NCBI RefSeq assembly: GCF_021462825.1
Contig: NZ_JAKEEB010000041.1
Span: forward strand, 1 to 50,069
DNA length: 50,069 nucleotides
Direction of reading: 5' to 3'
Origin: Streptomyces glomeratus
Lineage (GTDB): Bacteria; Actinomycetota; Actinomycetes; Streptomycetales; Streptomycetaceae
Part shown: positions 8,026 to 16,865 of the stretch, piece after piece
Layout: each line of letters opens with the position of its first letter
How positions within the stretch are numbered: the first letter of the stretch is position 1
Notes under the pieces: model-generated
The model's database searches: none
The model's input: only the letters and a program-made list of their open reading frames with translations
What the model was told of the DNA's origin: nothing
Program-made: the position numbers and the translations under genes

Positions 8026-8224
8026 CGCGGCACCACCCGGCAACTCGCCACCACCCGGTGCCACGGGCCGGCGCGCGAACCGGGTTCTCCCCTCCTGCGG
8101 CCCGACGGCGTCGCACCCAGGCCCCACCCGCGCCGGCCGCGCGTGCCCCGGGCATCTGCCCGGAACCCTCGAAACCCCGCGCACGCCCCTTGGCTGCGGC
8201 GGCCGCGTCCCCAACACTGAGCCG

Positions 8225-8710
8225 ATGACCCAGCGCGTGGAGCTCGCGACGGTGATGGACCGTCTGGCCGTCGACGGACTCGTCACCGAGTACGCGGCGA
8301 CCGTGGACGACGGTGACTGGGAGGCGTACCGAAAACTGTTCACCCGGGACGGGCGGGCCGACTACCGCTCGGCCGGCGGCATCGAGGGCGACGCCGGTCA
8401 GGTTGCCGGATGGCTGGAGAAGGCGATGCGGCTGTTCCCGGTGCGCCAGCACCTGATCGTCAACCGGCGCCTGCGCTTCGGCGCCCTGGCGCACGACGTC
8501 GGCGACACCGCCGGGGTCCGGGCCGACTACGTCAATCCGATGCGTCGCGCGGGAGCGGAGGACGGCCCGTCCGTACCGGACTTCGTCTGCGGCGGCCGCT
8601 ACGCGTTCGCGTTCCTGCGGACGCAGGACGGGTGGCGGCTGCGCGAGGTGGTCGTCCAGGAGAAGTGGCGCACCGTTCCCGGGCAGGTGCAAGAGGACCC
8701 TGCCGGCTGA
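8225..8710 (+). CDS. NTF2-like/SnoaL-like domain protein
   Basis: 161 residues with the cone-shaped NTF2 fold pattern: LATVMDRLAVDGLVTEYAATVDDGDWEAYRKLFTRD at the N-terminus (helices leading to a core Asp), strands through RQHLIVNRRLRF, and the final strands YAFAFLRTQDGWRLREVVVQEKW. The fold serves as a hydratase, isomerase or cyclase, or as a binding domain; the role here is unknown. ATG 8225 is chosen because residues before it are out of the fold. AACACT ends 6 nt before the ATG and might be a weak leaderless -10. Confidence 0.8.
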   Translation: MTQRVELATVMDRLAVDGLVTEYAATVDDGDWEAYRKLFTRDGRADYRSAGGIEGDAGQVAGWLEKAMRLFPVRQHLIVNRRLRFGALAHDVGDTAGVRADYVNPMRRAGAEDGPSVPDFVCGGRYAFAFLRTQDGWRLREVVVQEKWRTVPGQVQEDPAG

Positions 8711-8803
8711 GTCGCCCCGCGCCGCCACGCGCCCTCATGCCCTCTGTCGGAGATCTTCCCCGGCGCGCACACTGGAGACATGCTCCGGGGAGGGATGCGC
8801 CGC

Positions 8804-10378
8804 ATGAGATTGCCCGACGACTGGCTCGTCTCCCGCTGGTGGCGCGGTACCGCGGCCGTGCTCGCGGGTGCGCTGCCGGTGTTCGCCTTCCCCGCGCCGT
8901 CCTGGTGGTGGTTCGCCTACGTCGCACTGGTCCCGTGGATCCTGCTCGTCCGGTCCGCGCCGACCCCCAGGCGGGCCGCCTGTGACGGCTGGCTCGGCGG
9001 CTTCGGCTTCATGACCGCCGTGCACCACTGGCTGATACCGAGTCTCAACGTCTTCACATTCGTCATCGCGGCCCTGCTGGGCGCGCTGTGGGCGCCCTGG
9101 GGCCTGCTGGTGCGGCGGTTCCTGGGCGGGGTGCCCTCAGCGGGACGGCTCGGCGCCGCCCTCCTCGTTCTGCCCTCCGGCTGGCTGATGGTCGAACTCG
9201 TCCGCTCCTGGCAGGGGCTCGGCGGTCCCTGGGGGCTGCTCGGCTCAAGCCAGTGGCAGGTGGAGCCCGCGCTGCGGCTGGCCTCGATCGGCGGGGTATG
9301 GCTGCTGAGCTTCCTGGTCGTCGGTGTCAACATCGCCCTGGCGATGCTCGTGGCGGTGCGCGCCTCGCGCGTCCCGGCCGTGGCCGGGCTCGTGGTGACG
9401 GCCGCGGCGGCGTCGGCGGCATGGGCCTGGTCGCCGCGCCCGGACCCGGACGGGCGGGTGCGGATAGCCGTCGTCCAGCCGGGGGTCATAGACGGCACGG
9501 ACAGCGGCACCAGACGGTTCGAGCGCGAGGAGCAGCTGACCCGGCGGCTCGCCGGGCGGAACGTGGACCTGGTCGTGTGGGGCGAGAGCAGCGTCGGTTT
9601 CGACCTCGCGCGGCGGCCCGATCTGGCGGACCGGATCGCAGCGCTGTCCCGGCTGGTGAAGGCCGACATCCTGGTCAACGTCGACGCCCGCCGCTCCGAC
9701 CGCGCCGGCATCTACAAGAGCTCCGTGCTCGTCGGCCCGCACGGCCCGACGGGCGACCGCTACGACAAGATGCGGCTCGTCCCGTTCGGCGAGTACATAC
9801 CGGCGCGGTCCGTCCTCGGCTGGGCCACCTCCGTCGGCAAGGCGGCCGGCGAGGACCGCGGGCGCGGCACCGAACAGGTGGTCATGAGCGCCGGTCACGG
9901 ACTGCGCGTGGGGCCCATGGTCTGCTTCGAGTCCGCTTTCCCGGACATGAGCCGCCATCTCGCCGAGGACGGCGCCGAGCTGCTGCTCGCCCAGTCCTCC
10001 ACGTCGACGTTCCAGTACAGCTGGGCGCCGGAGCAGCACGCCTCGCTGGCCGCGCTGCGCGCCGCGGAGACCGGCCGCCCGATGGTGCATGCCACCCTGA
10101 CCGGCGTCTCCGCCGTCTACGGGCCGGGCGGCCAGAGCGTCGGCCCCTGGCTCGGAACGAGCAGGAGCGCGTCGGAGGTCTATGACGTGCCGCTCGCCCA
10201 CGGCATCACGCCGTTCGTACGCTACGGCGACTGGCCGGTGCTCGGGGCCCTGCTGGTGATCGCCGCGCTGTGCGCCACGGAGAGCGTCCGGGCCCTCAGA
10301 GGACGGCGGGGCGTTCCTGCACCGCACCTACCACCCGCTCGCACAGTTCATGGGTCGCCAGTGCGTCACGGGCGCTAA
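8804..10378 (+). CDS. lnt: Apolipoprotein N-acyltransferase
   Basis: Adds the third acyl chain to the N-terminal Cys of lipoproteins at the outer membrane leaflet. The protein has 524 residues: about six N-terminal transmembrane helices, then a nitrilase domain from about 215. The Glu-Lys-Cys triad is visible in VVWGES, YDKMRLVPFGEYIP and MVCFES, with a final helix near 485-500. GGAGGG lies 9 nt before ATG 8804; ATG 8780, preceded by CACACT-N6, is a possible leaderless alternative. The 3' end runs 83 bp into the convergent oxidoreductase gene. Confidence 0.93.
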   Translation: MRLPDDWLVSRWWRGTAAVLAGALPVFAFPAPSWWWFAYVALVPWILLVRSAPTPRRAACDGWLGGFGFMTAVHHWLIPSLNVFTFVIAALLGALWAPWGLLVRRFLGGVPSAGRLGAALLVLPSGWLMVELVRSWQGLGGPWGLLGSSQWQVEPALRLASIGGVWLLSFLVVGVNIALAMLVAVRASRVPAVAGLVVTAAAASAAWAWSPRPDPDGRVRIAVVQPGVIDGTDSGTRRFEREEQLTRRLAGRNVDLVVWGESSVGFDLARRPDLADRIAALSRLVKADILVNVDARRSDRAGIYKSSVLVGPHGPTGDRYDKMRLVPFGEYIPARSVLGWATSVGKAAGEDRGRGTEQVVMSAGHGLRVGPMVCFESAFPDMSRHLAEDGAELLLAQSSTSTFQYSWAPEQHASLAALRAAETGRPMVHATLTGVSAVYGPGGQSVGPWLGTSRSASEVYDVPLAHGITPFVRYGDWPVLGALLVIAALCATESVRALRGRRGVPAPHLPPARTVHGSPVRHGR

Positions 10379-11207
10379 GCACCTTGCCGGCCCGGACCGC
10401 GTCGAGGAAGGCGAGCGCAACCTGCTCGATCCCGCGCTGCCGGGCCACCGGCACCCAGTCCCCGCGCCGCCGCACGGTCGGCTGGCCCTTGTGGTCGATG
10501 ATCTCGGCGAGGTTGACGACCTGGCGCTTGGTGTCCTGCCCGGAGACCTCCAGGATCTCCTCGGCGGAACCGCTGAGCCGGTTCATCACACCCAGCGCGG
10601 TGAACCCCTCGCCGGCCAGCTGGAGCACCACATGGTGCAGCAGACCGTCCTCGAGGCGGGCCCGAACCGTCACATCGTCCACCGGTCCCGGGACCAGGAA
10701 CCGCAGCGTGTCGACGACGTGGATGAAGTCGTCGAGGATCATGGTGCGGGGCTCCTCGGGCAGTCCGATGCGGTTCTTCTGCATGAGGATCAGCTCGCGC
10801 GGGTGATCGGCGCACTGCGCGTACGCGGGTGCGTAACGCCGGTTGAAGCCCACCGCGAGGCTGACGTTCCGGTCCTCGGCGAGCGCCACCAGCCGTTCGG
10901 AGTCGGCGAGTTCGTAGGCGAGGGGCTTGTCGACGTAGGTGGGCACGCCCGCCTCCAGGAGCCGGGCGACGATCTCCGGGTGGGCGACGGTGGGCGCGTG
11001 GACGAACGCCGCGTCGAGGTTCTGGTCGAGGAGTGTGTCCAGATCGACGTGCCGCTGCTGCCGGGACAGATGCAGACCGTCGGCGACGCGGTGCAGGGTC
11101 GCGGGGGTCCGGGTCTGGAGGTGCAGTTCGATTCCCGGCTGCACCCCGAGCACCGGCAGGTACGCCTTCTGCGCGATGTCACCGAGTCCGATGCAGCCGA
11201 CCTTCAC
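10296..11207 (-). CDS. Gfo/Idh/MocA-family oxidoreductase
   Basis: 303 residues. Rossmann fold at the N-terminus with VGCIGLGDIAQKAYLPVL, then VHAPTVAHPEIVARLLEAGVPTYVDKPLA, which holds the family EKP-like motif (here DKP), and VGFNRRYAPAYA. The C-terminal alpha/beta domain follows. Members are NAD(P)-dependent dehydrogenases acting mainly on sugars, inositols or amino sugars; the substrate cannot be assigned. GTG 11207 has GGAGA 8-9 nt upstream and starts the Rossmann strand directly. Its last 27 codons are antisense to the end of lnt. Confidence 0.9.
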   Translation of the reverse strand: MKVGCIGLGDIAQKAYLPVLGVQPGIELHLQTRTPATLHRVADGLHLSRQQRHVDLDTLLDQNLDAAFVHAPTVAHPEIVARLLEAGVPTYVDKPLAYELADSERLVALAEDRNVSLAVGFNRRYAPAYAQCADHPRELILMQKNRIGLPEEPRTMILDDFIHVVDTLRFLVPGPVDDVTVRARLEDGLLHHVVLQLAGEGFTALGVMNRLSGSAEEILEVSGQDTKRQVVNLAEIIDHKGQPTVRRRGDWVPVARQRGIEQVALAFLDAVRAGKVLSARDALATHELCERVVGAVQERPAVL

Positions 11208-11394
11208 GGGGCGTCTCCTGGGGTTGCCTACGGGTGCCTCGTGGGAAGCATACGGCCGCGTACGGGACGGGACGTCCAGCGCAGTTCGCCGGTGACGACG
11301 GATCGACGGGCCACCGGGGGCCGAGGTCACCCGTGCGGGGCATCCTGCGCCCGTCCACTCCCCAAAACCTCCCGGAGCCAGCAGAGTTGCGCGG

Positions 11395-11853
11395 GTGCAT
11401 CGAACGACGACGACTGCAACGCTCCTGTTCACCGCGGCCGTGTCGGCGGTCACCGGCTGTGTGACCGTCCAGCGGCCGCCCGCTCCGCTTCCGCCGCGGG
11501 CGCCGTCCCAGTCCTCGGCACCGCAGGCGGACGGCAGCTCGGAGCCCCGCGTGGTGCAGGCCCCGGCGCGGGTGGCACTGGAGGTGGTGGGGCCCTCCCG
11601 TCCTCCGTCGGCACCGGACAGCGCCCGGCACGCCACCTCCCGGCCCGCCCCCGTGCGGACGGCCGTCCCACGGCGTCGGTCGGCGCCCGCACACCCGAGG
11701 CGTGACCTTCCCGGGCAGCGTGGCGAGGTGCCGCCCACGGTCCAGGAGGGGCTTGCCCGGAACCCGGATGTATGCGCGCTCGGTCGCAGCTACGGAGGGT
11801 GGCGGCCGGGCAGCCCGGAGGCGGACATCTGCGGGAGCACCTACGGCCGGTGA
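11395..11853 (+). CDS. Small putative lipoprotein
   Basis: 152 residues. N-terminal lipoprotein signal peptide ending in the lipobox VTGC (Cys22), then a long Pro/Ser/Ala/Arg-rich disordered stretch to about 110, and a short conserved-looking C-terminus QEGLARNPDVCALGRSYGGW...ADICGSTYG with two Cys. GTG 11395 is the start consistent with the signal peptide; the SD is weak. The C-terminal module resembles short tails found on other Streptomyces secreted proteins, but I cannot name it. Confidence 0.7.
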   Translation: MHRTTTTATLLFTAAVSAVTGCVTVQRPPAPLPPRAPSQSSAPQADGSSEPRVVQAPARVALEVVGPSRPPSAPDSARHATSRPAPVRTAVPRRRSAPAHPRRDLPGQRGEVPPTVQEGLARNPDVCALGRSYGGWRPGSPEADICGSTYGR

Positions 11854-11902
11854 GCGGACGACGTGACGCCGCCCGCCCCGTCCGGCCGGTGATGCCCGGC
11901 GG

Positions 11903-12472
11903 TCACGACCGCCGTCTCGGCGGACCCAGGGTCTCTCCGCCCGGGCCCTCCGGGGGGCCCGGCTCGGGCGGGCTGTTCGTCGGTGCCTCCGTAGCGAGCC
12001 GCCGCTCCAGGCGTGCGATCGCCGCCCGGATGCCGTCGCCGTAGCCGTCGTCGCCGAGTGTCCCGGCCGCGCCGCGCGCCCGGTGCAGATGGGTACGGGC
12101 GGCGTCGCAGCGGCCCAGCTTCACATAGTCCGCGGCGAGGTTCAGGTGCAGGGACGGGTAGAAAGCGCGGACGGCGAGCGCGCCGTCGTGCCCGGCGAGG
12201 CGTTCGTCGCTCAGTTCCTCGGCGGCGGACAGTGCCCTGAGGTCCCAGGCCAGTTCGTCCGCCGGGTCGTCCTGCGTGTCCGCCATGTAGTGGGCCACCG
12301 TGCAGCGGTGCAGCGGGTCGCCGTTCTCGCCGATCTCGGCCCACAGCCCCAGGAAGCGGTCCCGGGCCTCCTCGCGGTCGCCGCCGTGGTGCAGCATGAC
12401 GACCTGACCGATCCGGCCCATCACGGCGTCCGGCGCCGCCTGCCTCTGTCGCTCCGCCACCGCGTCCTCCAC
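11903..12472 (-). CDS. Helical-repeat (TPR-like) hypothetical protein
   Basis: 189 residues, mostly helices: GREEARDRFLGLWAEIGENGD-type, RCTVAHYMADTQDDPADELAWDLRALSAAEEL, LHLNLAADYVKLGRCDAARTHLHRARGAA and DDGYGDGIRAAIARLERRL. These read as TPR-like hairpins, followed by a Pro-rich disordered tail. GTG 12472 is likely but has only a weak SD. A competing overlapping frame (11841-12515) has Arg/Gly/Pro composition typical of a shadow. Function unknown; it lies downstream of ung on the same strand beyond a hairpin. Confidence 0.7.
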   Translation of the reverse strand: MEDAVAERQRQAAPDAVMGRIGQVVMLHHGGDREEARDRFLGLWAEIGENGDPLHRCTVAHYMADTQDDPADELAWDLRALSAAEELSDERLAGHDGALAVRAFYPSLHLNLAADYVKLGRCDAARTHLHRARGAAGTLGDDGYGDGIRAAIARLERRLATEAPTNSPPEPGPPEGPGGETLGPPRRRS

Positions 12473-12582
12473 GCTCGTCGCCCGTCAGCACGACGCTAGC
12501 CGCCCCCGCCGACAATCACGCTCAGGCGGCTCCGCAGGGCGCTGGGCCAAGCCGGTGACGACGCGGGGCGACCGGTGGCCGG

Positions 12583-12611
12583 GCGGGGCGGACCGGTCCG
12601 GCCCGCCCCGC
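12583..12611 (-). terminator. Hairpin downstream of ung
   Basis: GCGGGGCGG / CCGCCCCGC arms of 9 bp around an 11-nt loop lie 7 bases beyond the ung stop. There is no U tract, as is common in Streptomyces. Confidence 0.55.
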
Positions 12612-12617
12612 GCCGTC

Positions 12618-13301
12618 TCACCCCAGGTTCGGAATGGCCCAGTCGATCGGCTCGTGTCCCTGGCGGGCCACCGCCTCGTTGATCTGCGTGAACGGACGCG
12701 ATCCGAAGAACTTCTTGGCGGACAGCGGCGAGGGGTGCGCACCCTTGACGACGACATGCCGCGTCTCGTCGATGAGGGGCAGCTTCTTCTGTGCGTAGTT
12801 GCCCCACAGTACGAACACCGCCGGATCCGGCCGGCCGGCCACGGCGCGGATCACCGCGTCGGTGAACTTCTCCCAGCCTCTGCCCTTGTGCGAGTTCGCC
12901 TCGCCGGCCCGCACCGTGAGCACCGCGTTCAGCAGCAGCACGCCCTGCTCGGCCCAGGGCATCAGATAGCCGTTGTCCGGGATCGGCGTGCCCAGCTCCT
13001 CGTGCATCTCCTTGTAGATGTTCCGCAGCGAGGGCGGGGTCTTCACACCGGGGCGGACGGAGAAGCACAGACCGTGTCCCTGGCCCTCACCGTGGTACGG
13101 GTCCTGGCCGAGGACGAGCACCTTCACCCTGTCGTAGGGAGTGGCGTCGAGGGCGGCGAAGACCTCCTCGCGCGGAGGGTAGACGGGACCCTTGGCGCGC
13201 TCCTCCTCGACGAACTCCGTCAGCTCCTTGAAGTAGGGCTGCTGTAGTTCGTCGCCCAGAACGCCCCGCCAGGACTCCGGCAGCATGGCGATGTCGGTCA
13301 C
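12618..13301 (-). CDS. ung: Uracil-DNA glycosylase, family 1
   Basis: Removes uracil from DNA to start base-excision repair. The protein has 227 residues, the usual length. The water-activating motif GQDPYH is at 65-70 (catalytic Asp67), the Tyr/Phe stacking region is in GLCFSV, the Asn pocket is in LLLNAVLTV, and the DNA-intercalation loop HPSPLS is near 190. GTG 13301 has GGAGGA 7 nt upstream. Confidence 0.97.
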   Translation of the reverse strand: MTDIAMLPESWRGVLGDELQQPYFKELTEFVEEERAKGPVYPPREEVFAALDATPYDRVKVLVLGQDPYHGEGQGHGLCFSVRPGVKTPPSLRNIYKEMHEELGTPIPDNGYLMPWAEQGVLLLNAVLTVRAGEANSHKGRGWEKFTDAVIRAVAGRPDPAVFVLWGNYAQKKLPLIDETRHVVVKGAHPSPLSAKKFFGSRPFTQINEAVARQGHEPIDWAIPNLG

Positions 13302-13392
13302 GTCAACTTCCTCCGATGTGCGGTCACTTCCAGGTCGAGAACCTACAGGCGACCACTGACAACCGGCGCCCGGACCCTGCTCGGGACCCGGT

Positions 13393-14973
13393 CTACCAGC
13401 TGGTTTTGCGGGACAGCTGCCACATCGTCATGATCGTCGACGGGTCCAGTGCCTGCTCGCCGCCGGAGATGTCCTCGTTGGCCGCGATGAACTGCTTGCC
13501 CTGCCACAGCGGCAGCAGCCGGGCGTCGTCGACGAGGATCTGCTGGGCCTGCTCGAACTCCTTGACCACGTTCGCGCGGTCGCTCTCGCGCCGGGACTCC
13601 GGAAGCAGCACCCCGGTGATCCTCGGCGCCGGATAGGGCGTGCCGAGCGCGTTCTGGTCGCCGACGAAGGGGGCGATGAAGTTCTCCGCGTCCGGGAAGT
13701 CGGGGAACCAGCCACGCCCGAACACCGGGTACTCGCCCTGGCGGTAGCCCTCCTCGTAGGTCTTCCAGGGGCGGCTCTTGAGGGTGACGGTGAACAGGCC
13801 GGAGTTCTCCAGCTGCCGCTTGAGCTCCTGGAACTCCGGGGCGGTCTCGGAGCCGTAGCGGTCGGTGGTGTACCACAGGGTGAGTGGCACCCGTCCGGTG
13901 ATGCCCGCCTCCTGGAGGATCTTGCGCGCCTTGGGGATGCTGGGGTCTCCGTAGTCGTCGAAGAACCCCGTGGTGTGTCCGGTGAGTCCCTTGGGCACCA
14001 TCGAGTACAGCGGGTCCACGGTGTCCTTGTACACCTTGTGGGCGATCGCCGGGCGGTCGACGATCTGGGCGACGGCGCGGCGCACGGCGAGCTTGCCCGC
14101 CCAGGAGTCCTTCGGGTTGAAGACCAGGTAGCTGATCTCGGTGCCCGCGCCCTCGATGAGCTGGAGCGACTCCCTGGACGCGTTGTTCTGCAGGGAGACG
14201 ATGTCGGGGGCGGCGAGACCGCGGTAGGTGACGTCGATCTGCTTCTTGCGCAGCGCGGCGACCATCGCGCCCGACTCCTGGAAGTAGCGGATGGTGACCG
14301 CGTTGTTGTGGAGGCCGGCGAACCCCTTGTAACGGGTGTTGCGGACGAGTTCGGCCTGCTTGCCCTCCTCGTACGACTTCAGGCTGTAGGGGCCGGAGCC
14401 GAAGACCTTGCCGTCCTTGCGCAGCCCGCTGGCCGGGTAGTCGTCGGGGTCGACGATCGACATGGCGGGGGTGGCCAGCACGAAGGGGAACGTGGCGTCG
14501 GGCTTGTTGAGGTGGAAGAGGATCTCCCGGTCGCCGCGCGTGGTGATGCGGTCGAGGCTGCCCAGCAGGCCCGCGGGACCGCCCGGCACGTTGATCGTGC
14601 GGATCCGGTCGATGGAGTACTTCACGGCGCGCGCGTCCAGCACCGCCCCGTCGGAGAAGGTCATGCCCTTGTGCAGCACACAGCGGTAGGTGCGGTTGGT
14701 TCCGTCGGTGAAGGCGCAGTAGTCGGCGGCGTCGGGCTGGGGCACCGACGCACCGGTCGGGTAGCTCAGCAGGGTCTGGTAGATGTTGCGGAACAGCTCC
14801 CAGGAGCCGTCCCAGGACGCGGCCGGGTCCAGTGTGCTGGGGGCGCTGGTGGTGCCCACGACGATCGGCCCTTGGTCGTCGGACGATCCGGAGGAGAGCG
14901 CACCGCAGCCGGCCACGAGAGACAGGGACGTGACCGCCGCCAGCCGACGCAGAGAACGGTTCCGGTTGAACAC
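13393..14973 (-). CDS. Family 5 extracellular solute-binding lipoprotein (oligopeptide type)
   Basis: 526 residues. Lipoprotein signal with lipobox VAGC (Cys23), then the SBP_bac_5 fold: IVVGTTSAPSTLDPAASWD near the start, RCVLHKGMTFSDGAVLDARAVKYSIDRI, and FGSGPYSLKSYEEGK, through to the C-terminal WQLSRKTSW. It delivers peptides or similar solutes to an ABC importer. No permease or ATPase gene adjoins it, so it is an orphan here. GTG 14973 has GAGGAG about 8 nt upstream. Confidence 0.93.
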   Translation of the reverse strand: MFNRNRSLRRLAAVTSLSLVAGCGALSSGSSDDQGPIVVGTTSAPSTLDPAASWDGSWELFRNIYQTLLSYPTGASVPQPDAADYCAFTDGTNRTYRCVLHKGMTFSDGAVLDARAVKYSIDRIRTINVPGGPAGLLGSLDRITTRGDREILFHLNKPDATFPFVLATPAMSIVDPDDYPASGLRKDGKVFGSGPYSLKSYEEGKQAELVRNTRYKGFAGLHNNAVTIRYFQESGAMVAALRKKQIDVTYRGLAAPDIVSLQNNASRESLQLIEGAGTEISYLVFNPKDSWAGKLAVRRAVAQIVDRPAIAHKVYKDTVDPLYSMVPKGLTGHTTGFFDDYGDPSIPKARKILQEAGITGRVPLTLWYTTDRYGSETAPEFQELKRQLENSGLFTVTLKSRPWKTYEEGYRQGEYPVFGRGWFPDFPDAENFIAPFVGDQNALGTPYPAPRITGVLLPESRRESDRANVVKEFEQAQQILVDDARLLPLWQGKQFIAANEDISGGEQALDPSTIMTMWQLSRKTSW

Positions 14974-15114
14974 GCGCGTACTCCTCGATCCGCCATTCCA
15001 GTTTGGCGGCAGACCCTACCGCAGCCCCGGCCGACGCGACGGGGTTCGTGGAGGGCTTGTGATCAGCGCGTCCATGACGACGTTGTCATGTGTCTGTATG
15101 TCTCGCCACGGCGA

Positions 15115-15147
15115 CACGGGCGCCCCTTCCGTCCATGGGCGCCCGTG
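15115..15147 (-). terminator. Terminator after the SDR operon
   Basis: CACGGGCGCCC / GGGCGCCCGTG forms a perfect 11-bp stem with an 11-nt loop, just downstream of the minus-strand SDR stop at 15161 and upstream of the binding-protein gene. Confidence 0.7.
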
Positions 15148-15160
15148 CCGGTCGCTCAGC

Positions 15161-15922
15161 TCATCCGACCCCTGCGTTCAGGAATATCCCGCCGTCGACG
15201 ACGAGCGTCTGGCCGGTGATCCAGTCGGACTGGCCCGATGTCAGGAACGCGGCGGCGCCGCCGATGTCCGAGGGCACACCGAGCCGGCCGAGCGGGTAGG
15301 CCGCGGCGGCCTCCGCCTCCCGGCCCTCGTACAGGGCCTGGGCGAACTTCGTCTTCACGACGGCGGGAGCGATCGCGTTGACCCGTACCTTGGGCGCGTA
15401 CTCGTGCGCGAGCTGCACCGTCAGGTTGATCATGGCGGCCTTGCTGATGCCGTAGGCGCCGATGAACGGCGAGGCGGACAGGCCGGCCACCGAGGCGATG
15501 TTGACGATGGCGCCGCCGTTGTCCTTCTGCCAGGCGTGCCAGGTCCTCTGGGCGAAGCCGAGCGCCGAGACGACGTTGGTCTCGAACACCTTGCGCGCCA
15601 CGTTCAGGTCGAGGTCGGCGATGGGGCCGAAGACCGGGTTCGTCCCGGCATTGTTGACCAGGTAGTCGACCCGGCCGAAGGCCTCCATCGTGCGCTCCAC
15701 GGCGAGGGCCTGGTGGGCCTCGTCGTGGGCCTTGCCCGCGACACCGATGACGCGGTCGGCGCCGAGCTTCTCGACGGCCTCCTTGAGGGAGTCCTCGGTG
15801 CGTCCGGTGATGCAGACCCGGTCGCCGCGGGCGACGAGCGCCTCGGCGACGCCGTAGCCTATGCCGCGGCTGGCGCCCGTGACGAGGGCGACCTTGCCGG
15901 AAAGTTCGGGCAGTTCCGTCAT
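15161..15922 (-). CDS. SDR-family oxidoreductase
   Basis: 253 residues. Classical short-chain dehydrogenase: TGASRGIG (15-22), NNAG (90-93), catalytic Ser144, Tyr157 and Lys161 (YGISK), and C-terminal ITGQTLVVDGG. These are NAD(P)H-dependent alcohol or 3-oxoacyl reductases. The ATG has a GGGAGAA ribosome-binding site. It follows the FabG-like gene by 19 bp and is surely co-transcribed. The substrate is unknown, but the pairing suggests acyl or ketone reduction. Confidence 0.92.
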   Translation of the reverse strand: MTELPELSGKVALVTGASRGIGYGVAEALVARGDRVCITGRTEDSLKEAVEKLGADRVIGVAGKAHDEAHQALAVERTMEAFGRVDYLVNNAGTNPVFGPIADLDLNVARKVFETNVVSALGFAQRTWHAWQKDNGGAIVNIASVAGLSASPFIGAYGISKAAMINLTVQLAHEYAPKVRVNAIAPAVVKTKFAQALYEGREAEAAAAYPLGRLGVPSDIGGAAAFLTSGQSDWITGQTLVVDGGIFLNAGVG

Positions 15923-15941
15923 GTCCGTGTTCTCCCGGGCC

Positions 15942-16703
15942 CTAGTCGAGCGGTCCGCCGGCCACGTACAGCACCTGGCCGGAGACGAATCCGGCCGCGT
16001 CGCCCGTGAAGAAGGCGATCGCGTTGGCGATGTCCTCGGGCTCGCCCACGCGGTGCACGGGGATCTGGGTGGCGGCCGCGGCCTTGAAGTCCTCGAAGCC
16101 CATCCCGACCCGCTCGGCCGTGGCCTTGGTCATCTCGGTGGCGATGAAGCCCGGGGCGACGGCGTTGGCGGTGACGCCGAACTTGCCGAGTTCCTTGGCC
16201 AGGGTCTTGGTGAAGCCCTGCAGACCGGCCTTGGCCGCGGAGTAGTTCACCTGGCCGCGGTTGCCGAGCGCCGAGGACGAGGAGAGGTTGACGATCCGGC
16301 CGAAGTTCGCGTCGACCATGTGCTTCTGCACCGCGCGCGACATCAGGAAGGCACCGCGCAGGTGCACGTTCATGACGGTGTCCCACTCGGAGACGCTCAT
16401 CTTGAACAGCAGGTTGTCGCGGAGCACGCCCGCGTTGTTGACGAGGATCGTCGGCGCACCCAGCTCCTCGGCGATGCGCGCGACGGCCGACTCGACCTGC
16501 GCCTCGTCCGAGACGTCGCAGCCGACGGCGATCGCCTTGCCGCCCGCAGCGGTGATCTTCTCGACGGTGTCCTTGCACGCGGACTCGTCGAGGTCGATCA
16601 CCGCGACGGCACGGCCCTCGGCGGCCAGTCGTACGGCGGTCGCGGCGCCGATGCCGCGCGCACCGCCGGTCACGATGGCGACCCGCTGCTCAGTGGTGGA
16701 CAT
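15942..16703 (-). CDS. fabG: 3-oxoacyl-ACP reductase-like SDR (FabG family)
   Basis: 253 residues. TGGARGIG (12-19), NNAG (89-92), catalytic Ser at SSSSALG (about 142), Tyr154 and Lys158 (YSAAK), and C-terminal VSGQVLYVAGG. It resembles FabG more than its downstream partner: NRGQVNYSAAKAGLQGFTKTLAKE is close to the FabG consensus. Such copies outside the fab cluster often reduce acyl-CoA or ACP intermediates. ATG 16703 has GAGGAGA upstream; the longer frame to 16739 is not used. First gene of a two-gene operon. Confidence 0.9.
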   Translation of the reverse strand: MSTTEQRVAIVTGGARGIGAATAVRLAAEGRAVAVIDLDESACKDTVEKITAAGGKAIAVGCDVSDEAQVESAVARIAEELGAPTILVNNAGVLRDNLLFKMSVSEWDTVMNVHLRGAFLMSRAVQKHMVDANFGRIVNLSSSSALGNRGQVNYSAAKAGLQGFTKTLAKELGKFGVTANAVAPGFIATEMTKATAERVGMGFEDFKAAAATQIPVHRVGEPEDIANAIAFFTGDAAGFVSGQVLYVAGGPLD

Positions 16704-16779
16704 TGCTGGTTCTCCTCGCCCTTGAAAAGCCTGGAACACCTTTGGAACGGCTGCGGCTCCCGCGGTACGCCCCGACAGG

Positions 16780-16793
16780 TGAGCGACCGCTTA
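16780..16793. promoter_or_regulatory. Candidate operator upstream of the fabG-like operon
   Basis: TGAGCGACCGCTTA is a near-perfect inverted repeat (TGAGCG/CGCTTA, one mismatch), 77 bp upstream of the FabG-like start. TetR regulators of acyl-CoA genes often bind sites of the form xxAGCGxxCGCTxx. No regulator gene is adjacent. Confidence 0.4.
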
Positions 16794-16865
16794 GTACCTT
16801 CAGTAGACGTGACGCTAGAAGCCCTGGCACCCGGTGTCAACGGCACACCGGGTGCCTGTGATCCA

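Noticed and set aside
13975..15219. Long plus-strand frame of 414 codons
   Set aside because: Antisense to the solute-binding lipoprotein, which has a signal peptide, lipobox and SD. The frame has none of these.
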